The notes under the pieces are model-generated. The model did no database searches, had not been told where the DNA came from, and was given only the letters and a program-made list of their open reading frames with translations. Position numbers and translations under genes: made by a program. This document shows, piece after piece, positions 1 to 7,868 of a stretch of DNA of 49,018 nucleotides; within the stretch, counting starts at the first letter, position 1; each line of letters opens with the position of its first letter. The stretch is from a virus: the IMG/VR virus record IMGVR_UViG_3300035070_003059, positions 1-49,018 of that record; one strand, written 5' to 3'.

Positions 1-168
1 GTGCGGGCTTTCTTCGTAGAATGCCAACATGTGACCATGTTTGATGTCACGAAAACGCCAGCCAGATGGCAGGTCAACCGGCAACAGTTCGACGGTGATG
101 TCTGGTAATTGCTCTTTTGCCTGCTCTTTTAGTGCGTCTAGGTTTTCCAGACCTTTTACAACTGTCAT
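1..168 (-). CDS. Tail assembly chaperone, N-terminal part (runs off the window)
   Basis: The first 56 codons of a gene whose ATG is at 168 and which continues beyond position 1. It starts MTVVKGLENLDALKEQ and has an acidic/amphipathic N-terminus. It lies immediately downstream of the tail tube gene, where siphophages encode the gpG/gpGT tail assembly chaperones; the tape measure gene expected next is found at the opposite end of the window. The assignment rests on position, not on a recognised motif. Any -1 frameshift site would lie outside the window. Confidence 0.5.
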   Translation of the reverse strand, partial: MTVVKGLENLDALKEQAKEQLPDITVELLPVDLPSGWRFRDIKHGHMLAFYEESPH

Positions 169-178
169 AGGTTCTCCG

Positions 179-583
179 TTATGCGGAAATTGCAGCGATG
201 GTGAGGTCGTCCATCACCCCACTGCCGGAATAAGAACTGAACCCATTGACCGGGAAATCGAAAGCGATGTCGGTGATGATTGCGTTGGTGCTGGTAATGC
301 CAATGTCCCCGGCAGTCGTGCCCGCTGGTTGCAGTACCATTGCCCCGCTATCATTTGCCCTGACGTTGTTCATTAGCGCGGTGTCGTCATCAGCCAGCGC
401 CCCGGAAAACGAGAACGTTACACGAGGAAGCCCGGTAACGTACGTTACCGAACTAGACCCGGCGCACTCTACTTCGGTAACTGGTGCGGACTCGCTAACG
501 TTGACGCTCTGCACGCACGTCAGCGCGTTGCCACCGATGGTCAAGGTAAAGTTTGCATTTTTGATATTGAATAAATCGCCCAT
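179..583 (-). CDS. Major tail (tail tube) protein
   Basis: A 134-residue protein rich in beta-prone segments, Ser, Thr and Gly (MGDLFNIKNANFTLTIGG start). Size, composition and position (after the tail terminator and tail completion genes, before the tail chaperone) match small siphophage tail tube proteins that polymerise into the tail shaft. The start is supported by a purine-rich AAGGGGAG about 10 bases upstream of the ATG. No enzymatic motif is seen. An alternative is a minor tail protein. Confidence 0.65.
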   Translation of the reverse strand: MGDLFNIKNANFTLTIGGNALTCVQSVNVSESAPVTEVECAGSSSVTYVTGLPRVTFSFSGALADDDTALMNNVRANDSGAMVLQPAGTTAGDIGITSTNAIITDIAFDFPVNGFSSYSGSGVMDDLTIAAISA

Positions 584-604
584 TAGGTTTTGCTCCCCTT
601 TCTT

Positions 605-790
605 TTATGAATACAACCGCGCCTGAATGTGCGCAATTGTGGCCTGCAACTTGGCTCGGCAGTTGCGATATGCCATATGTTTTTGATCATCAGGCGCTAA
701 CTCTGCCTGTTCGGCGTCAATCTGCGCCAATGCCTGGGTCAGTAGGTCAAGCGTTAAAGTTTGCCCTACTTCAATCTTTTTCTTTGCCAT
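605..790 (-). CDS. Small hypothetical protein in the head-tail region
   Basis: A 61-residue, mostly helical protein (MAKKKIEVGQTLTLDLLTQ start) with many Ala, Gln and acidic residues. I chose the ATG at 790 because ACGGAG sits 6-7 bases upstream; the open frame extends further upstream, but without a ribosome site. It lies between the tail terminator-like gene and the tail tube gene. I do not recognise the family. Similar small helical proteins occur beside tail tube genes. Confidence 0.55.
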   Translation of the reverse strand: MAKKKIEVGQTLTLDLLTQALAQIDAEQAELAPDDQKHMAYRNCRAKLQATIAHIQARLYS

Positions 791-837
791 AAATAGCTCC
801 GTTGGTAATGTCTCGTTGTTGCATTCACACGTCATAC

Positions 838-1308
838 CTACACGCTTGCCCTTGTCTCCGTGATGATTTGCGTTATCTCTGCGTAGTGGCACAATGCCCC
901 GCCGTCACCACCAAACAACCGATGTTCTAAAACATCTATGCTGGCTGGCTGGGTGTCCGGGTAACCACTTGCCCGTATGCTGGTCGCGTCGTCTAGCGCA
1001 TTTGCTACCGTTTCGGCCAATGCGGCGAATAGCTTTTCGCTGGCGATGGAATCAATGACGCTCATGTAGCCACGAATGCGGAAGCGGTGAGACCTCACCA
1101 CGCGGCAGGTGTTTGGCTCCTCACTCTCAAATCCTTCGTGCGCAATCGTCCAGGCTCTAATCTGCTTTTGCCCGCCGATAGTCGTCTGGTAAAAGTTCAG
1201 GAAGGCGTCAAGCTCGTTGCTGTATCGGTGATAGTCATAGACTTTGCCGATGTCAGTCACGCCGCTAACGATGGTGTACAGTAGCCCGCGTATGGTTGCT
1301 TGGCTCAT
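838..1308 (-). CDS. Probable tail terminator / tail completion protein
   Basis: A 156-residue protein with mixed alpha/beta character (MSQATIRGLLYTIVSGVTDI start). Its start overlaps the end of the upstream gp10-like gene by four bases (ATGA). Its place between the gp10-like gene and the tail tube gene is where the tail terminator (gpU-like, or neck/completion protein) sits in siphophages; that protein caps the tail tube and joins it to the head. The call is from synteny and size. No catalytic motif is present or expected. Confidence 0.5.
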   Translation of the reverse strand: MSQATIRGLLYTIVSGVTDIGKVYDYHRYSNELDAFLNFYQTTIGGQKQIRAWTIAHEGFESEEPNTCRVVRSHRFRIRGYMSVIDSIASEKLFAALAETVANALDDATSIRASGYPDTQPASIDVLEHRLFGGDGGALCHYAEITQIITETRASV

Positions 1309-1793
1309 CCCACCAGCCTCCGCACGACGCGCCCCGGAAAGTCAGCCCACAGCTTTTTAACCGTAGGCAATGCCGCCTGATAGCCTTTCTTAAACATGAA
1401 TGCGCCTTTAGTGCCACGCCGCCCGATTGCCCGCGCAATCAGGAATGCCACGCTTTTGGAATTGCTTCTGTCGGCTATGCCCTTGCGGATGACCCATAGC
1501 TGAATCGCTTCAACTGGCGGCGGCGGTCCAGGCGGACGGCCGTTTTCCATGTGGTAAGCGTACTCAACCGGGTTGATTACAATCCCCTGGATGTTGAACC
1601 CAGCGCCGAGGATGTCCGTCGTCGTTCCCGCGCGTAGCGTGCCCGTATTCACAGGCGTGTACGCGGCTACCTGAGCTTCTACCACGTCAACGGACTGCTG
1701 CATGGTGCGCCGTGCCTCACCATTCAAAGCACTGTCAAACTGGTACAGCTTTTCGGCAAATGCTATCACCTGGCTTGCATCGACTCCGCTCAT
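1305..1793 (-). CDS. HK97 gp10-like tail/neck component
   Basis: A 162-residue protein. The central part, with PVNTGTLRAGTT followed by a VEYAYHMENGR-type segment, matches the conserved pattern of phage gp10/minor tail protein Z-like proteins (a 'P.dTG.Lr.s' segment followed by a 'yA...e.G' segment). The ATG at 1793 overlaps the stop of the previous gene as ATGA, so translation is probably coupled. The C-terminus is basic. It probably acts in joining head and tail. Confidence 0.65.
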   Translation of the reverse strand: MSGVDASQVIAFAEKLYQFDSALNGEARRTMQQSVDVVEAQVAAYTPVNTGTLRAGTTTDILGAGFNIQGIVINPVEYAYHMENGRPPGPPPPVEAIQLWVIRKGIADRSNSKSVAFLIARAIGRRGTKGAFMFKKGYQAALPTVKKLWADFPGRVVRRLVG

Positions 1794-2503
1794 CGACCAC
1801 CCCAAAACAGATACCGCCGACGGCCGTCGCCTGTGTCGGTGTCCCAATTGATAAATTCACCAGCGGGGCGCAAGTCTTGATCCTTGTCTAATTCCATGTG
1901 GTTAAGGTAGACCTTCTCAAGCTCACGCGCCCGCGCGGCGAACTCCCCAGCCCTAGAGGTGTGCCCAATGGCATCAGCCGCTATGCCGCTGTCGGTGGTT
2001 TTGCTGTACCGAATGGCCAAGCTCTGGCAGTACATTGACGCCAGCAAATGCCCCAAGGCGTAAAAATCACGCGCCGGGATGTTGTACGATCCGCTTGTCT
2101 CGACGTATGGCACGGTGTAGCGGATTCGCATTGTCTCTGTGTTGGCTGGTGCGTGATTTGGCAAAAACAGATAACGTGTACCGGCTACCCAGTAGTCGTC
2201 ATCCCAATCGTCGTTATCCAGATAGACCGGCACATCGTCGCTGGCAATGGTGATTGCCGGGTATTCGATGCTGGTAATCGTGCTGTATCCCTCGACCCAT
2301 GACGATAGGCTGGCGGCGATACCGTAATACCGCCCACCGTCGCCCGTTACGTCCGTCGTCACGTCCTCCGGCCGGTCGTGGCCGTAGCGCTCAACAGCAG
2401 CCGGTACGATGTCCTGCCGTGTTGCCTGCGACATAATGTTGGCGTCGTCGATGTGCGCCAGGGACACGGCGTAAACAATCAGGGAATCAACGTCTACAGT
2501 CAT
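1790..2503 (-). CDS. Head-tail connector / adaptor-like protein
   Basis: A 237-residue protein (MTVDVDSLIVYAVSLAHID start) with an N-terminal helical part and a long acidic, aromatic middle. It lies between two small head proteins and the gp10-like gene. In this slot phages encode adaptor or connector proteins that dock onto the portal ring. No sequence motif clinches it, so the name is positional. The ATG directly follows the stop of the 94-residue gene upstream. Confidence 0.45.
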   Translation of the reverse strand: MTVDVDSLIVYAVSLAHIDDANIMSQATRQDIVPAAVERYGHDRPEDVTTDVTGDGGRYYGIAASLSSWVEGYSTITSIEYPAITIASDDVPVYLDNDDWDDDYWVAGTRYLFLPNHAPANTETMRIRYTVPYVETSGSYNIPARDFYALGHLLASMYCQSLAIRYSKTTDSGIAADAIGHTSRAGEFAARARELEKVYLNHMELDKDQDLRPAGEFINWDTDTGDGRRRYLFWGGR

Positions 2504-2787
2504 TAACGGTACACCACATAGGCGGCGGCACTTGCCCCGCCAATATCAGCATAGATGCCATTGGCGAATACGTAACCACACGACGGGGTCCACTGCGCAG
2601 ATGTGCCCGTGGCCGCTTTAAGCGTGGCCAGAATCGTGCCACTTGCCGCGCTGGCATTGTCATACAGGATGATAGACCCGGCGGCTGCGTCACCTGCCGT
2701 CAACAGGACAGAGTACAAAACGCCGTTAGACGCCTTGACGACTCCATCGGCCGTTACCGCTGCGTGCGCTGCTAGTCCGTAACTCAT
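2503..2787 (-). CDS. Small beta-rich structural protein
   Basis: A 94-residue Ala-, Gly- and Ser-rich protein (MSYGLAAHAAVTADGVVKAS start) that reads like a compact beta-sandwich. It overlaps its upstream neighbour by four bases and abuts the connector-like gene. A head decoration or fibre-attachment role is possible. No family is recognised. Confidence 0.5.
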   Translation of the reverse strand: MSYGLAAHAAVTADGVVKASNGVLYSVLLTAGDAAAGSIILYDNASAASGTILATLKAATGTSAQWTPSCGYVFANGIYADIGGASAAAYVVYR

Positions 2788-3032
2788 TTCTTTTTCCTTG
2801 TCCGCGTCTTAGGCGCGGGCGCTTCCGTTTCTGCGGCTGGCTGTTCAGATTCGGCGCTTGCGGCCTTCGTGGTGGTTAATTCTGACAACGGGATTTCAAA
2901 CTTTGGACAGCCCTTGATCCCGTTGTCAATTACCAATACGAAAACCTGATTCGCCTCATCTACACGAGAGACCATCACCTGTTCAGGCGTAGCCCCCACG
3001 TATGCACAAGCCGCTTTCAGGTAGTCAGTCAT
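2784..3032 (-). CDS. Hypothetical protein with a basic, Ala/Pro-rich tail
   Basis: An 82-residue protein. It has a folded-looking N-terminal half (MTDYLKAACAYVGATPEQ) and a C-terminal tail rich in Ala, Glu and Pro that ends in alternating Lys/Arg/Thr. The ATG at 3032 overlaps the upstream stop as TAATG, which fixes the start despite a longer open frame. It sits in the capsid-connector interval. Function unknown; the charged tail suggests contact with DNA or another capsid protein. Confidence 0.5.
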   Translation of the reverse strand: MTDYLKAACAYVGATPEQVMVSRVDEANQVFVLVIDNGIKGCPKFEIPLSELTTTKAASAESEQPAAETEAPAPKTRTRKKK

Positions 3033-3400
3033 TACGCGCCGTAGCTCCCCGTCAAAGCCAGGATGTTCCCAACGATGATCGTTGCGTTGGCGGCGTTGTT
3101 GGCATCGAAGGTCAGTACGGACCCAGCGGGCACAAATACCGGGGTGTTTGTGCCGCCAAAGTGGGTAGATTTCCAGGTGCCGGGCGTAGCCTTGACAGCG
3201 CAAGCTAAACCGGTGATGTCATCGCCGCCGCTGCTGTTAATGTCCAGGGTCAAACCAGCATCATCAGCCGACGGGGCAGCAGATACGCCCACGATGGTCA
3301 TATCTACCAGAGTAGTAATTGCGGCGTAGGCATCGCCCAAAGCCGCCGCCGAGCCGGGGTAAATGGCTGGCAAAGCAATAGAAATTAATCGTTCTTGCAT
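3032..3400 (-). CDS. Probable head decoration protein
   Basis: A 122-residue beta-rich protein (MQERLISIALPAIYPGSAAA start) encoded just after the major capsid gene, the usual place for capsid decoration (stabilising) proteins. GGGAG lies 9 bases upstream of the ATG at 3400. The low-charge, Gly- and Ala-rich composition fits a surface protein. The assignment rests on position. Confidence 0.5.
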   Translation of the reverse strand: MQERLISIALPAIYPGSAAALGDAYAAITTLVDMTIVGVSAAPSADDAGLTLDINSSGGDDITGLACAVKATPGTWKSTHFGGTNTPVFVPAGSVLTFDANNAANATIIVGNILALTGSYGA

Positions 3401-3464
3401 TAGGTTTATCTCCCAAAGTAGGGGGATGGTGTTACCCATCCCCTTTACTGTGTCAGGTCAATTC

Positions 3465-5711
3465 TTAGACGTTGGATTTGTGCAGGCCACGGAAGTCAGC
3501 AACCGGGGCACAGTCGTAGGTGCTGGAGAAGCGATATGTGAGCTGCCGAATTTTGAACCGTAGTTCATCGTTGGTAAACATAGCGCCGTTGGTCTCCTGG
3601 TCGGCAGTGAACAATTGCGGCGTGCGCTGGCCACGGGGGAAGATCAAGTAAATGCTCGGTGCCTGCATCGGGTCAGCCATGAGCGCCCAATTGTTGGTAT
3701 CGGTCCAGTCGGGAACGGTGATAACCTCGAATTGGCCACGATAGCGGTTGATGCTCTGGTTTCCCGTGGTGCCCGCGCCATTGGCTTCTGGCACCAATTC
3801 GCTGTTACGAATCTGGTAAGCGGTCGCTTCCAGGTCAACAGGAACAAGCAGGTACTTAGGCTCCAGCAGCAGCTTGCGGCCAGCACCAAGCGTCATGTCG
3901 GTTTGTTTCCGCATAGCCGTGCGGGCTGCGTCAAAAGCAGCGTAGCTCAGGGCGGTTGTCAGCAGGTTGGCGTGTCCTCCCGCCGTGCCAACGGCCGTCG
4001 CGTTGAACAGCGCGCCCGTGTCACTTAAGACAGGACCGGCGGCGCTGTTAACGGTAAACACACCGCTTACCAAGCTCGACAGCGTGTTGAACCAGGTGTT
4101 CGACAGGACGGTCGGGATACGGCGCACAAAGTTGATTTTGTCGCGCATGAGGGTTTCCATCGTGATCCCGATGTAGTTACCGCGCTTTACAAAACTGGCG
4201 GTTTCTTCTTCGTCCGCCATTGGCAGTTCGGTGTAAGCCGCACCCTCGTTGACGGTGGACAGCGTAGACACGCCATACACGCGGGCCAGGGTGGTGTCGT
4301 CGATGGTGTCCACTTCTTCGGTTTTCACCAGCGGTTCGTACCAACGTTCACGGGCGGAGTAGTCAGCAGCCACCATAATGTTTACGGTGTTTTTGACCAC
4401 AGTCGCCAAGCTGGAAGTCGTCGCGGCTTCATACGCCCGGTTGTTGAGGAGCGGATCGCCGTCAAAATACTGATAAAGCAGGTGGGACAGCTTGCCGTAA
4501 TTGCCTGTGTTGGGTTTGCCGTGATTTACCCACGACTTATAAACGGCGTTTTCTTGCACCCGTTCCTGCACCAAGTCGTTGCTGTTGTGCTCCAACTCGC
4601 GGAATGCGGAATTGCCCATGATGATGCGCTGCATCTCAAGAGCGAATTTATCTTCCGGGCCGATTCCAACCTCGACACGGCTATTGCCCGCGTCTGTCAC
4701 GCGCCCGCTGGGGTCATTGGCGGCTTCGGTAGCCCGCACCTTTTCAATCATTGCCTGTACCTCTTTCTCTTCCACAATGCGGCCTTCAAAAGCGGCTTCC
4801 ACGACGGCGCGGCCTTTTTCGGTCAGCTTGGCTTCAGCCAGTTTGCGACTCATCAGCAGTTCAAAGCGAGCGGCGCGGGCTTCTTGCAAAGCGGCGGCGG
4901 CGTCCTGTGCGGCTTTGTCGTTCACTGGTTCGGCCTGTACCGGTTCATCGGCTTCCGGTTCCGTTTCGTTTTCCTGTACTGGTTCTTCTTCCACATCGGC
5001 GGCGAGGGATTCCGCGATAGTGGAGCGAACAATCACAGGAAGGTTTGCCTGAATGCCGTCAATCTTGGCATCCAACTTGGCAAAAAGTTCTTCCAATTTT
5101 GTTTCGTCCATTTGATTGGCTCCCATATTGTGTAAATCTTGCGGAGTGGCGGCGGCTATTAGACGTTCAAAGCCGCCACCCGCCGCCGGGTCTCCTACGA
5201 GGTCAACTGATAAAATTTTCTTAAACCCTTCAATCGTTGGCATACGCACTCCCTCGAATGCGATTTCGCCGCCGATCTCTGGAAAGGTGTCAATGCTTAA
5301 TCCAATAGCGCCCAAAATTCCCGCGTCGTGCGCGTTCTTGAGCTTCTTGGCTAGTGAATCCTCCACCACCTTAAAAACGCCCCTGAGCTGATTTCTGGCG
5401 GCATCCCAGCGTGGTTTGACGATGGTTCCCAGCCATTCTTTGCTTGGTGAACGCATTCCCTGTTTGGCTTCAAATTCGGCTTGTGTCAGGTGGTTGTCGT
5501 AGACCTTCACGCCTTCCCACTGCGCCGCGCTTTCTTCGATGGCGCTGGTGGAATATAAACGGCCGTTCTTACTGCGAATGTAGGTGCGCCCGTCAACCGT
5601 CACGAGGTCATCAGGCGTCCGTGCGCCGATAATGGTCACTTCCCATTCGCGCCCGGTCTTTTCTTCTGTGGCCTCTAGTGTGGCCTCAAGGTAGAGTTGT
5701 TGTTGTGTCAT
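3465..5711 (-). CDS. Prohead protease - scaffold - major capsid protein fusion
   Basis: One 748-residue frame carries three normally separate parts. Residues 1-190 resemble phage prohead proteases, with candidate catalytic His74 (VYDNHLT), Ser139 (GAIGLSI) and Asp170 in SVDLVGDPAA. Residues 200-320 are Glu- and Ala-rich and coiled, like a scaffold or delta domain. Residues from about 340 on look like an HK97-fold major capsid protein (EPLVKTEEVDTIDDT and the long alpha/beta tail). An internal ATG at 5111 (Met201) has GGGAG 8 bases upstream and could yield a scaffold-capsid product alone. The upstream gene overlaps the start. Protease action on itself would release mature capsid protein. Confidence 0.85.
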   Translation of the reverse strand: MTQQQLYLEATLEATEEKTGREWEVTIIGARTPDDLVTVDGRTYIRSKNGRLYSTSAIEESAAQWEGVKVYDNHLTQAEFEAKQGMRSPSKEWLGTIVKPRWDAARNQLRGVFKVVEDSLAKKLKNAHDAGILGAIGLSIDTFPEIGGEIAFEGVRMPTIEGFKKILSVDLVGDPAAGGGFERLIAAATPQDLHNMGANQMDETKLEELFAKLDAKIDGIQANLPVIVRSTIAESLAADVEEEPVQENETEPEADEPVQAEPVNDKAAQDAAAALQEARAARFELLMSRKLAEAKLTEKGRAVVEAAFEGRIVEEKEVQAMIEKVRATEAANDPSGRVTDAGNSRVEVGIGPEDKFALEMQRIIMGNSAFRELEHNSNDLVQERVQENAVYKSWVNHGKPNTGNYGKLSHLLYQYFDGDPLLNNRAYEAATTSSLATVVKNTVNIMVAADYSARERWYEPLVKTEEVDTIDDTTLARVYGVSTLSTVNEGAAYTELPMADEEETASFVKRGNYIGITMETLMRDKINFVRRIPTVLSNTWFNTLSSLVSGVFTVNSAAGPVLSDTGALFNATAVGTAGGHANLLTTALSYAAFDAARTAMRKQTDMTLGAGRKLLLEPKYLLVPVDLEATAYQIRNSELVPEANGAGTTGNQSINRYRGQFEVITVPDWTDTNNWALMADPMQAPSIYLIFPRGQRTPQLFTADQETNGAMFTNDELRFKIRQLTYRFSSTYDCAPVADFRGLHKSNV
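5109..5124 (-). promoter_or_regulatory. Internal ribosome binding site and start inside the capsid fusion
   Basis: Within the protease-capsid frame the sequence reads GGGAG (5124-5120), 8 spacer bases, then ATG (5111-5109) for Met201, at the junction of the protease and scaffold parts. This is a canonical site and would let extra scaffold-capsid protein be made without the protease. It recalls the nested C/Nu3 arrangement of lambda-like phages. Confidence 0.55.
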
Positions 5712-6526
5712 ACTTGCCTCTGTACCGCTCTTAGTATCGCCTCAGCCCGCTTGTCGGCCGTATCCATGCGCCGCTTAACGCTGTTGGCCCATTCCATGCC
5801 AGGACGCCCGCCCCACAGCAGACCGGCGATCATGCCGTTGCCTTTTTCCGGCGGCGTGTCCAAGTTCTTTTCATGCCGTGCAAAGAAGGCGACCATCTGG
5901 CGGATGGTGTCAAGGCTTACTGCTTTACCGCTGGCCAGCGTCGTGGCACGGGCTACGCCTGAACCGATCCCCTGTTCTCCTGCCTCGTTGGTATCAAGTC
6001 CGCCACGGCCGTACTTGCGGCGCAGCATGAGGCCACGCATGGCGGCTTTTTGAACCGCTTCCGGCGGCGTGAAGTCAATCCCTTGATATTTCACCGGTAC
6101 GGCCTCTTGTGTTGATTCTGGCTCCGTAAACGCTTCCCCAAGAGATACCCGACAAATGGCGATTGCCGCGCTCATATCCTTACCCTGTGCCATGACCTTG
6201 CTCACACACCGCTTGCCCTTAGCCGATGCCCCGCGCCACGCTTCCAGGGTGGGGGCGTCTGGACCTGCCTGTATAACGGCCTCGCCCATGACACCCGCCA
6301 ACACCCCAGGAACCATGTCAGCCTTGCACTTCGCGCCTAACTCACAGGCTGCGTCGTGTACCTCTTGAATGCGTTGGGCGTCCGTGCGGCTGTTGCGCGC
6401 GCCGTATTCAACCAGCCGGGTAATCTGTTGTTCCAGCAGGCGGTCGAAGGCATTGGCTTGCCCCCGCGTTAACTGCTGCGATTTCATACGTTTTTTGAGC
6501 TTAGTGATACGGGCGTCTCGTGTCAT
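5708..6526 (-). CDS. Head-region protein with a C-terminal domain common beside prohead proteases
   Basis: A 272-residue protein. The N-terminal half is helical and charged. The C-terminal half (from DFTPPEAVQKAAMRGL to about GRPGMEWANSVKRRM) contains the 'GGL.T.EA..QGIGSG..RA..LA.G' and 'NG.IA.LLWGG..G..WA' patterns that I associate with a phage domain often fused or next to prohead proteases. The overlap with the protease-capsid gene fits this. I chose the ATG at 6526, but no clear Shine-Dalgarno site precedes it. An intrinsic terminator (6538-6575) lies only 12 bases upstream. Confidence 0.65.
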   Translation of the reverse strand: MTRDARITKLKKRMKSQQLTRGQANAFDRLLEQQITRLVEYGARNSRTDAQRIQEVHDAACELGAKCKADMVPGVLAGVMGEAVIQAGPDAPTLEAWRGASAKGKRCVSKVMAQGKDMSAAIAICRVSLGEAFTEPESTQEAVPVKYQGIDFTPPEAVQKAAMRGLMLRRKYGRGGLDTNEAGEQGIGSGVARATTLASGKAVSLDTIRQMVAFFARHEKNLDTPPEKGNGMIAGLLWGGRPGMEWANSVKRRMDTADKRAEAILRAVQRQV

Positions 6527-6537
6527 GTTCTGGAAAC

Positions 6538-6575
6538 AAAAAAAGGGCTGCGCTCCCAAGAAGGAAACGCAGCCC
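6538..6575 (-). terminator. Intrinsic terminator within the head operon
   Basis: On the minus strand a perfect 8-bp stem (GGGCTGCG / CGCAGCCC, 6575-6568 with 6552-6545) is followed by seven T (6544-6538). It lies after the 94-residue gene and directly before the 5708-6526 gene, with no room for a new promoter, so read-through or antitermination is implied. Confidence 0.75.
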
Positions 6576-6599
6576 GTAAGCTGTAAATATTCAAATGTT

Positions 6600-6623
6600 G
6601 CGGTGGGTCAACATGACCACCGC
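6600..6623. other. Strong hairpin in the intergenic spacer
   Basis: GCGGTGG (6600-6606) pairs with CCACCGC (6617-6623), and the stem extends inward through GTCA/TGAC with one bulged base. It lies between the 6657-6941 gene and the terminator at 6538-6575. It is possibly an RNA processing or stability element. Confidence 0.5.
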
Positions 6624-6656
6624 CTATAGTTTAAGTTATTTATCTTTCTGTGTCAA

Positions 6657-6941
6657 TTACGACCGTTCTATAGATTCAATAATCAGTTCTGTATTACTCT
6701 GCATCTTGCTATGGCGCTGTATATCGTCCCGCGTATCTTCAAAAACAACCCGTCCGACCAGCGTCAATGTCACAACGGAAAAATCATCAGTGGGGCGCTC
6801 AACTTCAAACCCAGTCACCGCGCCAGATATGTCGTGCCCATCAACGATAATATGCGTATATCGGGCAACGTGCCCATTATCCAGACAGCGAAAGCTATCC
6901 GGCAATTCTTCCAATGGCATTTTGATTACAATATCTTTCAT
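6657..6941 (-). CDS. Hypothetical protein, distant paralogue of the 7255-7455 product
   Basis: A 94-residue alpha/beta protein (MKDIVIKMPLEELPDSFRCL start). A GGAG site lies 5-8 bases upstream of the ATG. The segment THIIVDGHDISGAVTGFEV, followed by an alternating hydrophobic strand, resembles TVLIDGMEIMALTDYTI in the gene at 7255-7455, which suggests one small beta fold present twice. Function unknown. Confidence 0.6.
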   Translation of the reverse strand: MKDIVIKMPLEELPDSFRCLDNGHVARYTHIIVDGHDISGAVTGFEVERPTDDFSVVTLTLVGRVVFEDTRDDIQRHSKMQSNTELIIESIERS

Positions 6942-6967
6942 TTGGTCTCCTCGTCAATTACGGCCTG

Positions 6968-7246
6968 TTACCCGTATTCGCCGTCTCTCCATGCTTGACG
7001 CGCTAGGTCAGCATCGTTTTGGTCGTTTTCCATCAACCAGCGGTAGAAGTGGGCAAAGTCTACCGTGTCGCCGTCAATAAAGTACACGCTATCATTCGCG
7101 CGTTGCGTCTCTATTGGCGCTCCAAAGTATACCCAGGCATCAGCGTTTAGATCGCTGGTGCAATTCTGAAAAACCTCAAAATCCCAGCCAGTACCGGGAG
7201 AAAAGCCCATCATGCTTATGATTTGCTTGAATTGGTCAATGGTCAT
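6968..7246 (-). CDS. Hypothetical acidic protein
   Basis: A 92-residue acidic protein rich in Asp, Asn and Trp (MTIDQFKQIISMMGFSPGTG start). AAGGTG lies a few bases upstream of the ATG. It sits between two small related proteins in the interval between MuF and the capsid genes. No known domain is recognised. Confidence 0.6.
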   Translation of the reverse strand: MTIDQFKQIISMMGFSPGTGWDFEVFQNCTSDLNADAWVYFGAPIETQRANDSVYFIDGDTVDFAHFYRWLMENDQNDADLARQAWRDGEYG

Positions 7247-7254
7247 CTTGCACC

Positions 7255-7455
7255 TTACGTTTCCTTTCGCATCGGCTCCGGTTGTACTTCCGCATGGAAC
7301 TCGATAGTAACCGTGGCAAGCCCCCGCGCATAGTGGCTTATGGTGTAATCCGTTAACGCCATTATCTCCATGCCGTCGATTAAAACGGTTGTGATCCTGT
7401 TACCCTTTTCGTCAGTGGTGATGACAGGTGTGACCGTGTGGAAATTTTTACTCAT
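7255..7455 (-). CDS. Hypothetical small beta protein
   Basis: A 66-residue protein (MSKNFHTVTPVITTDEKGNR start). The ATG at 7455 overlaps the end of the upstream gene (ATGAGTAA), which sets the start. The segment TVLIDGMEIMALTDYTI resembles part of the 6657-6941 product. Role unknown. Confidence 0.55.
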   Translation of the reverse strand: MSKNFHTVTPVITTDEKGNRITTVLIDGMEIMALTDYTISHYARGLATVTIEFHAEVQPEPMRKET

Positions 7456-7660
7456 CTTGCACCATCCTTCCCGCTGGGTGGCCGTCGAAGAACGATACCC
7501 GCCCGCCGTCAACCTGTATCACAAGCAGGAACGGCCGTCCCTGTCTGCCTGCTGTCGCTTCCATGTGGCGATAGCGGGCAACTATTTTTGCTTCAATAAT
7601 GCGAATGGTCTCATCTTCAGTCTGCAACGTTGCCCCGTTTAGCGTGCTGTTTGTCGTCAT
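7448..7660 (-). CDS. Hypothetical small protein
   Basis: A 70-residue protein (MTTNSTLNGATLQTEDETIR start). The ATG at 7660 overlaps the upstream stop as ATGA, so I take this start over longer open frames. The pattern FLLVIQVDGGRVSFFDG suggests a small beta hairpin fold. No function is assigned. Confidence 0.5.
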   Translation of the reverse strand: MTTNSTLNGATLQTEDETIRIIEAKIVARYRHMEATAGRQGRPFLLVIQVDGGRVSFFDGHPAGRMVQDE

Positions 7661-7848
7661 GTCTTGCCCTTCATCTGTGCGCCCGATTCCGCCAAAACGG
7701 ATTGCCAAACTTGCGCCGCGATAGGACCAAAAACACAAAACGCCTGTGCCGCATCATCTACACTTACGCCAAAATCTTTTACTGCTGACGCGGCTCCTGC
7801 TGCCTGCTTGCTTATTTCATCAATGTTGCTTTTAATCTTACTTGTCAT
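7657..7848 (-). CDS. Small Ala-rich hypothetical protein
   Basis: A 63-residue protein (MTSKIKSNIDEISKQAAGAA start), mostly helical, with a hydrophobic middle around AQAFCVFGPIAAQVW. It is coupled by ATGA to the next gene. It is encoded in the string of small genes between MuF and the capsid fusion. Function unknown; the hydrophobic helix could be membrane- or capsid-associated. Confidence 0.5.
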   Translation of the reverse strand: MTSKIKSNIDEISKQAAGAASAVKDFGVSVDDAAQAFCVFGPIAAQVWQSVLAESGAQMKGKT

Positions 7849-7868
7849 GTCTTGCCCTCGTGGTTGCG

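Noticed and set aside
4482-5135. Plus-strand frame (217 codons) opposite the capsid gene
   Set aside because: Hydrophobic-looking shadow (Phe/Val-rich) of Glu/Ala-rich coding on the other strand; no initiation signals.
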